Positions 13,230 through 24,222 are shown, counted from the first letter of the stretch. The stretch is 35,657 nucleotides of DNA from Akkermansiaceae bacterium (GCA_947491475.1 CANLKN010000034.1:1-35657), one strand, 5' to 3'. Program-made: numbers and translations. The notes: a model not told the origin generated them from the sequence alone.

Positions 13230-13316
13230 CGGACAGGGAGGGATTCGAACCCTCGGTGACGTTTCCGCCACACACGCTTTCCAAGCGTGCTCATTAGACC
13301 ACTCTGACACCTGTCC
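13230..13316 (-). tRNA. tRNA-Ser(GGA)
   Basis: Read on the minus strand: acceptor GGACAGG pairs with CCTGTCC, discriminator G at 13230. The anticodon loop TTGGAAA gives anticodon GGA. A T-arm GAGGGTTCGAATCCCTC and a long variable arm (type II tRNA) are present. CCA is not encoded. The 3' end points at the prophage, the usual attachment position for tyrosine-recombinase elements. Reads UCC/UCU codons. Confidence 0.95.
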
Positions 13317-13469
13317 TCGTGCGAGGCGGCAAGCTAGGAACCGTGCGGGGGCTTGGCAATCCCTTTTTATTTCTATGGGATATCAGATGATTTGCCGTGT
13401 TTTCGGAATTTTGCGATTTGCGGATTGAATGCGGGTGGGGTGGGGTGAAGCATGCAGATGTGACCAACC

Positions 13470-14117
13470 ATGGTGCTTTCCTTTTTCCATGATCTGATCA
13501 AACTCAAATGGCTCGTGATCATCGAGGCGCTCAAGCGGCGCGGCGGTATGCCGGTCAGTGAGCTGTGTGATGAAACCAAGGGCAGCTACATGACGGTGAA
13601 GACGCACTGCGACGAGTTGGTGGATGCCGGCTACCTGGTGCGCACGCGGCTCCCGCGCCGCGAGGTCGGACGACCGGAGATTTTCTACAGCCTCGCCGCC
13701 AAGGCCGATGAGTTGTTTCCCCAGGCCGGGATGGATTTCTCGCTGGAGTTGCTCGACGAGCTGCGGCAGATGCAGGGTGAAAGCGCACCTGACAGGCTGC
13801 TTTTCCAGTATTTCTCGAAACTCACCGCACGCTACGAAAAGCAGCTTGGCGAGCTGCCCACCGCAGCAGACAAGGCACGCAAATTCGCCGCGCTGCGCCA
13901 AAAACAAGGCTGTTTGTGCGTATGCGAGGAAGTTCCTGGAGAGCGGTTGCGCATGGTGGAATTCCACAATCCATTGCAGCGCGTCTTCGAGCGCCATCCG
14001 CGGGCTGCGGTGATGGAACAACGCATGATCGAGCAGGTGCTCGGCACCCGCGTGACACGCAGTGAGATTCCTGCCGGACGCGAGACAACCCCACGTGTGG
14101 TCTTCGAGCTTGCTTGA
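13470..14117 (+). CDS. SufR/ArsR-like transcriptional regulator
   Basis: 215 residues from ATG 13470. An N-terminal winged helix (GMPVSELCDETKGSYMTVKTHCDELVDAGYLVRT, with a basic wing RREVGRPE) is followed by FYSLAAKADELFPQAG and LLDELRQMQGE, the order seen in SufR-type Fe-S-sensing regulators. Three Cys in GCLCVC (after about residue 147), then HNPLQRVFERHP, could bind a cluster or metal, but the spacing differs from cyanobacterial SufR. No suf genes are adjacent; it is convergent with katG. The gap 13317-13469 shows no other gene. Confidence 0.55.
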   Translation: MVLSFFHDLIKLKWLVIIEALKRRGGMPVSELCDETKGSYMTVKTHCDELVDAGYLVRTRLPRREVGRPEIFYSLAAKADELFPQAGMDFSLELLDELRQMQGESAPDRLLFQYFSKLTARYEKQLGELPTAADKARKFAALRQKQGCLCVCEEVPGERLRMVEFHNPLQRVFERHPRAAVMEQRMIEQVLGTRVTRSEIPAGRETTPRVVFELA

Positions 14118-14147
14118 AGAGCTGAATGAAGTCCGCGCTCCGTTGGC

Positions 14148-16494
<2,347 letters not shown>

Positions 16495-16497
16495 GGG

Positions 16498-17211
16498 TCA
16501 GGCGAGGTTTTCGCGCACGCGGCCGAGGACTTCCTCGTAGGCTTCCATCACGTTGCCGAGATCGCGGCGGAAGCGGTCCTTGTCCATTTTCTCGCCGGTC
16601 TTGAGGTCCCACAGGCGGCAGCCGTCGGGGCTGATTTCATCGGCGAGCACGATCACCGAGGGGTCGCAGGCGAGGCGGCCGAACTCGAGCTTGAAGTCCA
16701 CCAGCTTGAGTCCGCACTTGGCGAAGAAAGCGGATAGTATTTCGTTCACCTTGAAGGCGGACTTGCGCAGGTGGGCGAGCTCCCCGGGGGTGGCTAGGTT
16801 CATCTCGCGGATGTAGTCGTCATTGATGAGCGGGTCGCCGAGGGCGTCGCTCTTGTAGGAAAACTCGATGACCGGTTGGGTGAAAACGTGGCCTTCCTCG
16901 ATGCCGGTGCGCTTGGAAAAGCTGCCAGCGGCGAGATTGCGCACGATCACCTCGACCATCAGGATTTCCACTTTTTTGACCTCGACATTGGTTTCATCGA
17001 TCTGGCGGACGAAGTGGGTGGGGATGCCTTCCTTTTCGAGCATGCCGTAGATGAGGGTGCTGATCGCGTTGTTGAGGCGGCCCTTGTTTTCGAACTGCGC
17101 CTTTTTCTTGCCGTCGAAGGCGGTGGCTTCGTCCTTGAACTCCATGCGGAGCGTATCCGGATTGTCGGTGGCCCACATGCGTTTCGCCTTGCCCTCGTAA
17201 AGTGGAGTCAT
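16498..17211 (-). CDS. purC: SAICAR synthetase (purine biosynthesis)
   Basis: 237 residues from ATG 17211 (MTPLYEGKAKRM). Phosphoribosylaminoimidazole-succinocarboxamide synthase joins CAIR and aspartate with ATP in de novo purine synthesis. Visible are the N-terminal YEGKAKR motif, VEVIVRNLAAGSFSKRTGIEEG, ILADEISPDGCRLWD and DKDRFRRDLG, all typical of PurC. A GTG at 17217 would add two residues; the ATG is preferred because a promoter (17218-17246) places the transcript start at about this base, implying a leaderless message. Full length. Confidence 0.95.
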   Translation of the reverse strand: MTPLYEGKAKRMWATDNPDTLRMEFKDEATAFDGKKKAQFENKGRLNNAISTLIYGMLEKEGIPTHFVRQIDETNVEVKKVEILMVEVIVRNLAAGSFSKRTGIEEGHVFTQPVIEFSYKSDALGDPLINDDYIREMNLATPGELAHLRKSAFKVNEILSAFFAKCGLKLVDFKLEFGRLACDPSVIVLADEISPDGCRLWDLKTGEKMDKDRFRRDLGNVMEAYEEVLGRVRENLA

Positions 17212-17217
17212 GGCCAC

Positions 17218-17246
17218 TTAGTAGAAGCAGCGCCGATTGCGGTCAA
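17218..17246 (-). promoter_or_regulatory. Candidate purC promoter (leaderless)
   Basis: On the minus strand TTGACC (17246-17241), a 17-base spacer and TACTAA (17223-17218). The expected transcript start falls at about 17211, the purC ATG. Confidence 0.5.
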
Positions 17247-17354
17247 GCGCGCCACGGCAACATTGTAAGAATTTTTACCGGAGGGAACGTCAGAGAAGGT
17301 GTTTGGCAGCACCCGGACAGATCATCGGTAGCAGGATTCCAACTGCCGGAATGA

Positions 17355-17810
17355 TCACGCCCAATCCTCCACCACCAGACCCGGCACACGGCGGAACTCC
17401 CGGGTGTTGTGGGTGATCAGGGTGGCATCCAAGGCGAGAGCCTGTGCGGCAATGAGCAGATCAAGTGGACCGATGGATTTGCCGGTCTTTTCCAATACGG
17501 CGCGGATCAGGCCATAGTGATGCACGCAGTCCACCGGATCGAAAGCGAAGTGCTCGAACGGTAGAAGTGCCTGCTGCAGCGCCGCACGCTTTTGCTCGTA
17601 GCGTCCACCGGCGTGCAATCCGAATTCAAGCTCTGCCAAGCTGATGGCGCAAAGACCGATCCGTTGTCCTGCACGGGTTTCCTTGCGGCAGCGTTCACGA
17701 ATCCGCTTGGCAGCAGCAGCGACGCTCTTTTCCCGCACGGTTCGGGGATGGACCAAGGCCGTGCCGCGCAGCAGCAGGATGAAGGTGTCCGTGTCCAGCA
17801 ACCGGATCAT
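17355..17810 (-). CDS. vapC: VapC-type PIN-domain toxin (ribonuclease)
   Basis: 151 residues. PIN-domain pattern: Asp6 (LLDTDTF), Glu60 (LAELEFG), Asp117 (GPLDLLIAA), and the THNTREF segment (133-139) give the acidic, Mg-dependent nuclease site. VapC toxins cut tRNA or rRNA. The start overlaps the antitoxin stop by 4 bases (ATGA), the usual vapBC layout. The 3' flank up to purC (17218-17354) contains no gene. Confidence 0.85.
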   Translation of the reverse strand: MIRLLDTDTFILLLRGTALVHPRTVREKSVAAAAKRIRERCRKETRAGQRIGLCAISLAELEFGLHAGGRYEQKRAALQQALLPFEHFAFDPVDCVHHYGLIRAVLEKTGKSIGPLDLLIAAQALALDATLITHNTREFRRVPGLVVEDWA

Positions 17811-18055
17811 GAAAGACCGGCGTTGAAGTCTCTGACCTGCGGTGTGCTGCGGTCACGCTGTTCCACGGCTTCAAAGAACTCCTCGCCGAGACTGCGGCAG
17901 CCTTGCTCGAACGCATCCCATGGATCGCCCTCGCTGATCAGAATGCCGCCAGGCACGCGAGTGATCCGCACCTCTTTGCCGGATACCCGGAACTCTTTCG
18001 GCAGACGAATCGCCTGGCTGCGGCCACTGGCGAAAACTTTGGCAGTGGTAGTCAT
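17807..18055 (-). CDS. vapB: VapB-type antitoxin
   Basis: 82 residues from ATG 18055. N-terminal AbrB/SpoVT-like DNA-binding fold with the VapB signature GRSQAIRLPKEFR (residues 11-23) and a C-terminal arm that would wrap the VapC active site. ATG 18055 is preferred over a start 12 codons upstream because MTTTAKVFASGR is the standard VapB N-terminus and a promoter sits just before it. It binds VapC and probably represses its own operon. Confidence 0.85.
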   Translation of the reverse strand: MTTTAKVFASGRSQAIRLPKEFRVSGKEVRITRVPGGILISEGDPWDAFEQGCRSLGEEFFEAVEQRDRSTPQVRDFNAGLS

Positions 18056-18062
18056 CAAAAGG

Positions 18063-18107
18063 TAGGTATCATCAGGGAGAGTTGGTGTCAAGCGGGTGAA
18101 TCACCCG
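18063..18107 (-). promoter_or_regulatory. Candidate vapBC promoter and operator
   Basis: Minus strand: TTGACA (18091-18086), 17-base spacer, TACCTA (18068-18063), then 7 bases to the vapB ATG, so the message would be leaderless. A perfect palindrome CGGGTGA-A-TCACCCG (18093-18107) directly abuts the -35 box and is a candidate VapB(C) operator; it also lies just past the 3' end of the neighbouring gene, where it could serve as terminator. Confidence 0.5.
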
Positions 18108-18116
18108 GTGACTTCC

Positions 18117-19514
18117 TCAACCGCAGCGCGAGCGGGCATGGCGCCCGGCCATCGCCCAGGCGACCTCGGGCACCAGATCGCGCCAGCTTTGCTCGCCGGC
18201 GAGGATCATCCGGCGGACATCGCGGCCGGTGTAGGCCAGCAGGGATTCTCCGCCGCAGTCGATTCCGCGGATGCGGCTGCTTTCGACAAAGTGCTGATAG
18301 AGATGGCGGCAGTTTTCCGGCGCGAGGAAGCTGTCGGCAGTGACGAGTTCGCCGGTCTTGCGGTTTTTCCAGGGGAAAACATAGAGCGTGACGCCTTCCT
18401 TGAAGAGCCGGCCGAAGGATTCGAGCAGGCCGCCGGCGAGGTTTTCCGACCACTTGGCTTTGAAGAGTTCGTTGAGCAGGCCGATGCTCAACACGATGCC
18501 GACGGGCTTGGTGGTGCAGCGGTTGAGGAAGGCGGCGATGCGGTGGAATTCGGCGCAGCGCGAAACCAGCACGGTTTTGCCGAGCGACTGCAGCGCGTCC
18601 GCGCGGTCGATGAAGTCCACGGGATCGATGCCGGGGCCGCGCAGCAGGTTGTGCATCGAGATTTCGCAGAGCTCGATGGCCTCGGCGCGTTCGCTCTCGG
18701 CGAGGGAGCCGGAAAACGCGGCCTGCGCCTGCTCAAGCATGGCGAGATGCAGGTTCATCACCGGATCAAAACTGCCGCGTAGCAAAAGCACCGGATGGCG
18801 GTAGATGGCCTCGGCGGGTTGCACGACTTCGCCGGTGGGCAGGAACATGGTGGCATCGGTGAGACCGTTCTCCACCAGTTGCAGCGCGCACAGGCGGTTG
18901 TCGAAAGTTTCATAACCATGGCCGCTGAACTTGAGCAGATCCACCTCCACCCGGCCGGGCGCGAGGTTTTCCACCAAGGCTGAGACGAATTCCCGCAGAT
19001 GGCTGCGGTGGCGGAAGGCGGAGTGGATGAGGTTCACGCCGATGATGCCCAGCGCCTCCATCTGGTCGATGGCGCGGGTGTCAAGCAGCCGGACATGGAG
19101 CGTGATGTCGGACGGTGGATCACCGGGTTTTTTCTGGAAGCGGATGCCGAGCCAGCCGTGGCACTCGCCGTTGTCCTGATAGCCGCGGGCACGCACGGTG
19201 TTGCAGAACGAGAAAAAGGTCGTCTCCGCGCCGCGTTTCGGGCCGAGGCGTTCCAGCAGGATGGCATACTCGTGACCGAGCATCGCCTCAAGGCGCGCGG
19301 CGGAGACATATCTTTGGGCGCGGCCATAGATGGCATCGCTCATGGTCATGTCGTAGGCGGAGATCGTCTTGGCCACGAGGCCGGCGGCGCCAGAGACGCG
19401 AAAGAACCAATTGCCGGTTTCCTGCCCCGCTCCGATCTCGGCAAAAGTGCCATAGACCTGAGGATCAAGGTTTAACTCCAGCGCTTTATCATATGTGGTC
19501 GGTGTCACGGTCAT
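18117..19514 (-). CDS. Conserved hypothetical with degenerate nucleotidyltransferase-like motif
   Basis: 465 residues. Belongs to a conserved family seen in Bacteroidetes, Cyanobacteria and Verrucomicrobia that databases label variously as nicotinate-nucleotide adenylyltransferase or TonB-dependent receptor; neither name is established by sequence. Recognisable blocks are YGTFAEIGAGQE near the N-terminus, ISAYDMTMSDAIYG, CHGWLGIRFQ, and HPVLLLRGSFDPVMNLHLAM (about 222-241). The last resembles the GxFDP..xGH motif of adenylyltransferases, but MNLH replaces the HxGH. Its ATG overlaps the stop of the upstream zinc-ribbon gene (ATGA), so the two form a unit. Role unknown. Confidence 0.7.
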   Translation of the reverse strand: MTVTPTTYDKALELNLDPQVYGTFAEIGAGQETGNWFFRVSGAAGLVAKTISAYDMTMSDAIYGRAQRYVSAARLEAMLGHEYAILLERLGPKRGAETTFFSFCNTVRARGYQDNGECHGWLGIRFQKKPGDPPSDITLHVRLLDTRAIDQMEALGIIGVNLIHSAFRHRSHLREFVSALVENLAPGRVEVDLLKFSGHGYETFDNRLCALQLVENGLTDATMFLPTGEVVQPAEAIYRHPVLLLRGSFDPVMNLHLAMLEQAQAAFSGSLAESERAEAIELCEISMHNLLRGPGIDPVDFIDRADALQSLGKTVLVSRCAEFHRIAAFLNRCTTKPVGIVLSIGLLNELFKAKWSENLAGGLLESFGRLFKEGVTLYVFPWKNRKTGELVTADSFLAPENCRHLYQHFVESSRIRGIDCGGESLLAYTGRDVRRMILAGEQSWRDLVPEVAWAMAGRHARSRCG

Positions 19515-20710
19515 TCATCGGTATCCAGCACCCATCCCTCGGCGAGCATCTCGGTGATGATTACCTGGTTGTGGGAGGCTGCGTTGGGTGGAAATTTCAG
19601 GAGAACGGTCAAAGCGGACTGATTCATGTCCGGAGATAACCGCAGGCTGAGATCGAGGGGCGAGCCCCGCTCTACATAGCCATAGATGGCATGCTCGCCA
19701 TCGGGTGAGAGGAGCTGGTATGATTGCCACTTGCGGTCGTCGGTAAAAGCAAAGTTGTAATATTCGATCGCGCTGAGCACGACGCGGAAGATGATGGCTT
19801 GTTCAGGTTTCTTCGCAAGAAACTCCTGCCATGGCATATCCGACCATCCGGCCCAGCTCTCCCAATCGATCTTCAAACCCTCTACCGTGTGTAAAAAATC
19901 CAGCTGCTTTTCCAACATGTCGTCCGTTTGGACAAGCACCGACAGCGCGGCCCCCTGACGGGCGACATCGAGCCGGGTATTAAAGGCCACCATGCCGGGA
20001 GCTTCGATTTTTCCGTCTGGAAAGCGACTCTTGATCCGCGGGCCGGCAGTCTCCGGATTACGGACTAGCGGCAGCAATGCATCGCTTGTTTCAGCGGTGA
20101 GAAACGCCTTGGCCAGCGGCTCCGCCGCGGTGAGAAAATCCGCGTCTGAAAGTTGCACACTGGCGGGAACCGTCTCCACAACCGGCGGCGGCAGGCTGGT
20201 GGAAGGCTCCGTGACAGCCGACGGCGGGCCGCCAACCATGGTCTTGATCACTCCGGCGACGATCAGCGCGAAAACCGTGCTGCCAATGACGAGCATCCAG
20301 ATCATTTGGCGGGATTCCCGCCTGCCTCCGGCGGATGATCTTCGATGCGACCACTGGTCCTCGGTATCCTGCTCGGGACGGCTGCGGCGGCGCCTGCGCT
20401 TTTTCACCACTGCTGATGGACCGGCAGCCAGTGGCACAACCAGATCGGGCAGCGGATCACCCGGCAGCGGGATTTTCAGCAACCTGCGGCAACCCGGGCA
20501 AACCACTCCCCGCCCGTCGTGCTCACGCGGAGCACGAAACACAAACCGGCAATCCGGGCAAACGAATCCGGTCCATCGGCGGGCGCTCTCCATCGGTTCG
20601 GTCACGCCCCACCCTTGCGCGCTGGGGCTGCCGTCTGCAAGCACTTGATAGGTGGAATGATCGCCGCGCTTGAAACTCCGGCCATTTCCGTAGATGAAAC
20701 GCCGCGCCAT
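19511..20710 (-). CDS. Zinc-ribbon, single-pass membrane protein, unknown
   Basis: 399 residues from ATG 20710 (MARRFIYGNGRSFKRG); ATG 20593 is an alternative. A short cytoplasmic region has a C4 zinc ribbon (CPDC then CPGC, about 48-71). A basic run (KKRRRRRSRP) precedes one transmembrane helix (MIWMLVIGSTVFALIVAGVI, about residues 136-155), then a Pro-rich linker and a large extracytoplasmic domain of about 220 residues without a recognised family. Zinc-ribbon-plus-TM proteins of this kind are frequent in Verrucomicrobia. Its start codon shares CATG with the divergent aminotransferase start. Confidence 0.6.
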   Translation of the reverse strand: MARRFIYGNGRSFKRGDHSTYQVLADGSPSAQGWGVTEPMESARRWTGFVCPDCRFVFRAPREHDGRGVVCPGCRRLLKIPLPGDPLPDLVVPLAAGPSAVVKKRRRRRSRPEQDTEDQWSHRRSSAGGRRESRQMIWMLVIGSTVFALIVAGVIKTMVGGPPSAVTEPSTSLPPPVVETVPASVQLSDADFLTAAEPLAKAFLTAETSDALLPLVRNPETAGPRIKSRFPDGKIEAPGMVAFNTRLDVARQGAALSVLVQTDDMLEKQLDFLHTVEGLKIDWESWAGWSDMPWQEFLAKKPEQAIIFRVVLSAIEYYNFAFTDDRKWQSYQLLSPDGEHAIYGYVERGSPLDLSLRLSPDMNQSALTVLLKFPPNAASHNQVIITEMLAEGWVLDTDE

Positions 20711-21845
20711 GCCTTGCGACTTCGACACTCCACTCCCGCGCCGCGGCACCGGCTGCATCAAATACGACCGCCGTCCCGAGCTCGACCCCTTCTGGGTGGC
20801 GGACATGGATTTCCAATCAGCCCCCGCAATCCTCGATGCGCTACACCGTCGCGTTGACCACGGGATTTTCGGCTACGCCCAGGCCCACGAGGGACTCAAC
20901 GATGCCATTCTCGCCTATCTGCGCGAGCGCCAAGGAGCGGTGGTGCCGCTGGATCACATCCTACACCTCGGCGGGCTGGTGCCGGCGCTTTCGCTGGCAG
21001 CGCGTGCTTTTTGCAAACCCGGCGATGCGGTGATGACTTGCACGCCGGTCTATCCGCCGTTTCTAAACGTCCATCACGATGCGCGGGCCAAGCTCATCAC
21101 AGTGGATCATGTTTTCGATGATGGCAGCTGGCGCTTCGATTGGCAGGCGATGGAAAATGCCGTCACTCCGGAAACGCGGGTGTTTTTGTTGTGCAATCCG
21201 CAGAACCCGCTGGGCAGGGTTTTTTCCAGCGAGGAAATTGAAAAACTCGCCGGATTCTGCGAAGCCCACAACCTGGTGCTGGTGTCCGATGAGATCCACT
21301 GCGACCTGATATTCGATGAAGAGGCGACCCCGCATTTTTCGGCGCTCAAGCTGCCGGAGCGCTACGCCGCCCGCACAATCACGCTGCTCTCGCCCAGCAA
21401 GACATGGAACATCGCCGGGCTTGGTTATGCCTATGCGGTGATCGCGGACGACTCGCTGCGCCGCCAGTTCAGTGCCGCCCGCGGCCATACGCTCGCCGAA
21501 ATCAACGCGCTCTCCTACTACGCCGCCGAGGCCGCCTACCGCCATGGCGAACCCTGGCGCCGCGAGCTGATGATTTATCTGCGGCAAAACCGTGATATCC
21601 TCGTGGAATTCATCCAAACCCGCTGTCCCGGGCTTTCTGTTAGAACGGGCGAGGCCACCTATCTGGCATGGATCGACGCATCCGCCACCGCCATCGATAA
21701 TCCGGCGCTGCATTTCGAGAAAAACGCCGGCTTGTTTCTTTCAGACGGCGCGTATTTCAACTGGCCGCGGTTCGTCCGCTTCAATTTCGGCTGCCCACGC
21801 TCAAGGATGCTCGAGGGCTTGGAAAAGATCGCCGCCGCATTGTGA
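20709..21845 (+). CDS. PLP-dependent aminotransferase, MalY/PatB (cystathionine beta-lyase) type
   Basis: 378 residues from ATG 20709 (MPCDFDTPLPRRGTG, matching MalY/PatB N-termini 'yDFDt...RrGTgs.KwD'); an ATG five codons upstream is possible. Fold-type I PLP enzyme: FWVADMDF, GLVPALSLAARAF, CNPQNPLGRVF, VSDEIHCDL, and the Schiff-base lysine in SPSKTWNIAGL (about residue 231). Family members cleave cystathionine or cysteine C-S bonds or transaminate. Start codon overlaps the divergent zinc-ribbon gene's start. Confidence 0.85.
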   Translation: MPCDFDTPLPRRGTGCIKYDRRPELDPFWVADMDFQSAPAILDALHRRVDHGIFGYAQAHEGLNDAILAYLRERQGAVVPLDHILHLGGLVPALSLAARAFCKPGDAVMTCTPVYPPFLNVHHDARAKLITVDHVFDDGSWRFDWQAMENAVTPETRVFLLCNPQNPLGRVFSSEEIEKLAGFCEAHNLVLVSDEIHCDLIFDEEATPHFSALKLPERYAARTITLLSPSKTWNIAGLGYAYAVIADDSLRRQFSAARGHTLAEINALSYYAAEAAYRHGEPWRRELMIYLRQNRDILVEFIQTRCPGLSVRTGEATYLAWIDASATAIDNPALHFEKNAGLFLSDGAYFNWPRFVRFNFGCPRSRMLEGLEKIAAAL

Positions 21846-21902
21846 GACCGGCCAAGAAAACCGTTTGTCAAAACGAGTGGATCTGATTCACTGTCGGCCA
21901 TC

Positions 21903-22730
21903 ATGAAACTTGCTTGCGCTGATTTCACCTTCCCGCTGCTACCTCACGACAAGTCGCTCGATCTGATCGCCTCGATAGACCTCGACGGAGTGGACATCGG
22001 TTTGTTCGAAAAACGCACGCACTTGTGGCCGTCCAAAGAGTTTCGCGACGTTCGCAAGAACGCTCGCGCTTTGCGCAGCAAACTTGACGGCCGTGGCCTG
22101 GCCTGCGCCGATATTTTCCTCCAGTGCGACCCGGATTTCACGCCTTTCGCGCTTAACCACCCGGAAAAAACTCGCCGCCGCAAGGCATCCGACTGGTTTC
22201 GCAAGGCGGTGGAATACGCCTGCGAGGCCGGTTCCAAACACGTCACTGGGCTGCCCGGCGTGGAATTCAGAGAGGTAGAAAGCCCGCGCGATTCCTTTGC
22301 CCGGGCCGCAGAAGAACTCGCATGGCGGGTGGAGGAAGCACGAACCGCAGGCATCACGTTTTCCATCGAAGCTCACATCGGCTCGATCGTTCCCACACCG
22401 GAAAAGGCGCTCAAGCTGATCGCCGCGGTGCCCGGACTCACGCTCACGCTCGATTACACGCACTTCACCCGCATGGGCATGACGGACTCGCGGATCGAAC
22501 CGCTGTGCGCGCATGCCAGCCATTTCCACATCCGCGGCGGCCGCAAGGGAAGGCTTCAGGCCCCACTCAAGGAAAACGCCATTGACTACGCCCGCGTTGT
22601 CCGGATTTTGAAAAAAAACGGCTACGCCGGCTGGCTTGGAATTGAGTATGTCTGGATCGACTGGGAGCACTGCAACGAGTGTGACAACATTTCCGAAACC
22701 ATCCTCTTCCGCGACCTGCTGCGGCGCTGA
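21903..22730 (+). CDS. Sugar-phosphate isomerase/epimerase-like TIM barrel
   Basis: 275 residues. Xylose-isomerase-like barrel: metal ligands appear as Glu in FSIEAHIG, Asp in LTLDYTHFT, His in ASHFHIRGG and Glu in LGIEYVW. This family includes ketose epimerases, inosose dehydratases and endonuclease IV; no one substrate can be assigned. It starts 57 bases after the aminotransferase and reads the same way, so a shared transcript is possible. Confidence 0.75.
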   Translation: MKLACADFTFPLLPHDKSLDLIASIDLDGVDIGLFEKRTHLWPSKEFRDVRKNARALRSKLDGRGLACADIFLQCDPDFTPFALNHPEKTRRRKASDWFRKAVEYACEAGSKHVTGLPGVEFREVESPRDSFARAAEELAWRVEEARTAGITFSIEAHIGSIVPTPEKALKLIAAVPGLTLTLDYTHFTRMGMTDSRIEPLCAHASHFHIRGGRKGRLQAPLKENAIDYARVVRILKKNGYAGWLGIEYVWIDWEHCNECDNISETILFRDLLRR

Positions 22731-22824
22731 GAGTCACGGCGGGTATCTCTTCCGTAGTTGTGACTATCCTGCCTCCCACCCTGCGCTCTTGCGCATCGCG
22801 TGAATCCGCCATTTGATCTCCCGC

Positions 22825-24222
22825 ATGCCCACTGTCGCCATCGTCGGACGCCCTAATGTAGGAAAATCCGCACTCTTCAACCGCCTCGCAGGCCGGAAAA
22901 TCGCCATCGTGCACGACCAACCGGGCGTCACCCGTGACCGGATTGCCGCACCCTCGAAAGCCACGCAGGTCGCCTGCACACTCGTTGATACCGGCGGCAT
23001 CGGCGGAAATATCGACGACGGCTTCGACGCCCAGGTCACCATCGAGGCGGACATCGCCATGGAAACCGCCGACCTGATCCTGTTCGTGGTGGATGCCCAT
23101 GACGGCCTGACTGCCACTGATCAGGCGCTCGCCCAGAAACTCCGCAAGGCCAAGCCGCCGGTGCTGCTGGTCCTCAACAAGGTGGACGACCCGAAACATG
23201 AGTCCGCTTTCTCGGATTTCGCACGCCTCGGTTTCAAATCCAGCGTCTTCGTCTCCGCCGAGCACGGACGTAACTTCGGCCGGCTCTGCGATGAGATCGA
23301 CAACGTCATCGCCCCGCTCGCATCGGAAATCGAGGCCGTCGCCGAAGTCGCCGAAACCATCGGCATCAAGCTGGCCATCGTCGGCAAGCCCAACGCAGGC
23401 AAGTCCTCGCTGGTCAACGCCATCCTCAAGGACGAGCGCACCATCGTCTCCGAAATAGCCGGCACCACCCGCGATGCGGTCGATCTCCCCTACTCGTTCC
23501 AAGGAGAGAACTTCACTCTCATCGACACCGCCGGCCTGCGCCCGCGGGCCAAGCGCGACAACTCGGTGGAGGTCTTCTCCGCCATGCGCACCGAGAAGGC
23601 GATCCGACGCTCGGATCTCTGCGTGCTCGTCATCGACCTGGCAGCCGGCATCACATCGATGGACCGCAAGATCGCCCAAACCATCCTGGAGGAGAAAAAA
23701 CCCTGCCTCATCGTGTTGAACAAATTCGACCTCTATCACCCGGGAGCCAACCGCACCGCGCGTCTTGAAGAAGCGACCGAACACGTCCGCAAGGAATTGT
23801 TTTTCCTCCACTACGCACCCTTTGTCGCCTGCTCGGCCAAGACCGGCGGTTCGGTCGATCACGTGCTCAAGGAAGCGCTGAAAATCCGCAAGGGCGCGCA
23901 AAACATCCCGGGCACCGGCCAACTCAACCGCATCCTGCAAACCGCCTTTGAGGACACACCGCCGCCGATCGACGGCCGCCTCAAGAAGCGCCTCAAGCTT
24001 TACTACGCCACCGCCGCCACGAACGAGAAATACAGCGTCATCCCAGTGCCCACCATCGTGCTTTTCGTCAACGACAAGCGCCTGATGGCCACCAGTTACG
24101 AATCATACCTCACAAACCGCTACCGCGCCGCCCACCCCGCGCCGGGCATCCCGATCGTCTTCTCCGTCCGCTCCCGCTCACGCCGCGAATGGGAGCCTTT
24201 TAAGAAACCACAGGGACATTGA
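22825..24222 (+). CDS. der: Ribosome-assembly GTPase Der (EngA)
   Basis: 465 residues from ATG 22825 (MPTVAIVGRPNVGKS); a TTG four codons upstream is less likely. Two tandem GTPase domains: G1 GRPNVGKS (8-15) with LNKVDDPK, and the second G1 GKPNAGKS (about 188-195), with DTAGLR and LNKFDL. A C-terminal KH-like domain (LKLYYATAATNEKYSVIPVPTIVLFVN, about 380-430) ends the protein. Essential for 50S subunit maturation. Eleven bases separate it from ligA. Confidence 0.97.
   Translation: MPTVAIVGRPNVGKSALFNRLAGRKIAIVHDQPGVTRDRIAAPSKATQVACTLVDTGGIGGNIDDGFDAQVTIEADIAMETADLILFVVDAHDGLTATDQALAQKLRKAKPPVLLVLNKVDDPKHESAFSDFARLGFKSSVFVSAEHGRNFGRLCDEIDNVIAPLASEIEAVAEVAETIGIKLAIVGKPNAGKSSLVNAILKDERTIVSEIAGTTRDAVDLPYSFQGENFTLIDTAGLRPRAKRDNSVEVFSAMRTEKAIRRSDLCVLVIDLAAGITSMDRKIAQTILEEKKPCLIVLNKFDLYHPGANRTARLEEATEHVRKELFFLHYAPFVACSAKTGGSVDHVLKEALKIRKGAQNIPGTGQLNRILQTAFEDTPPPIDGRLKKRLKLYYATAATNEKYSVIPVPTIVLFVNDKRLMATSYESYLTNRYRAAHPAPGIPIVFSVRSRSRREWEPFKKPQGH

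Noticed and set aside
22567-23940. Minus-strand open frame of 457 residues opposite der
   Set aside because: Shadow of the conserved Der gene.
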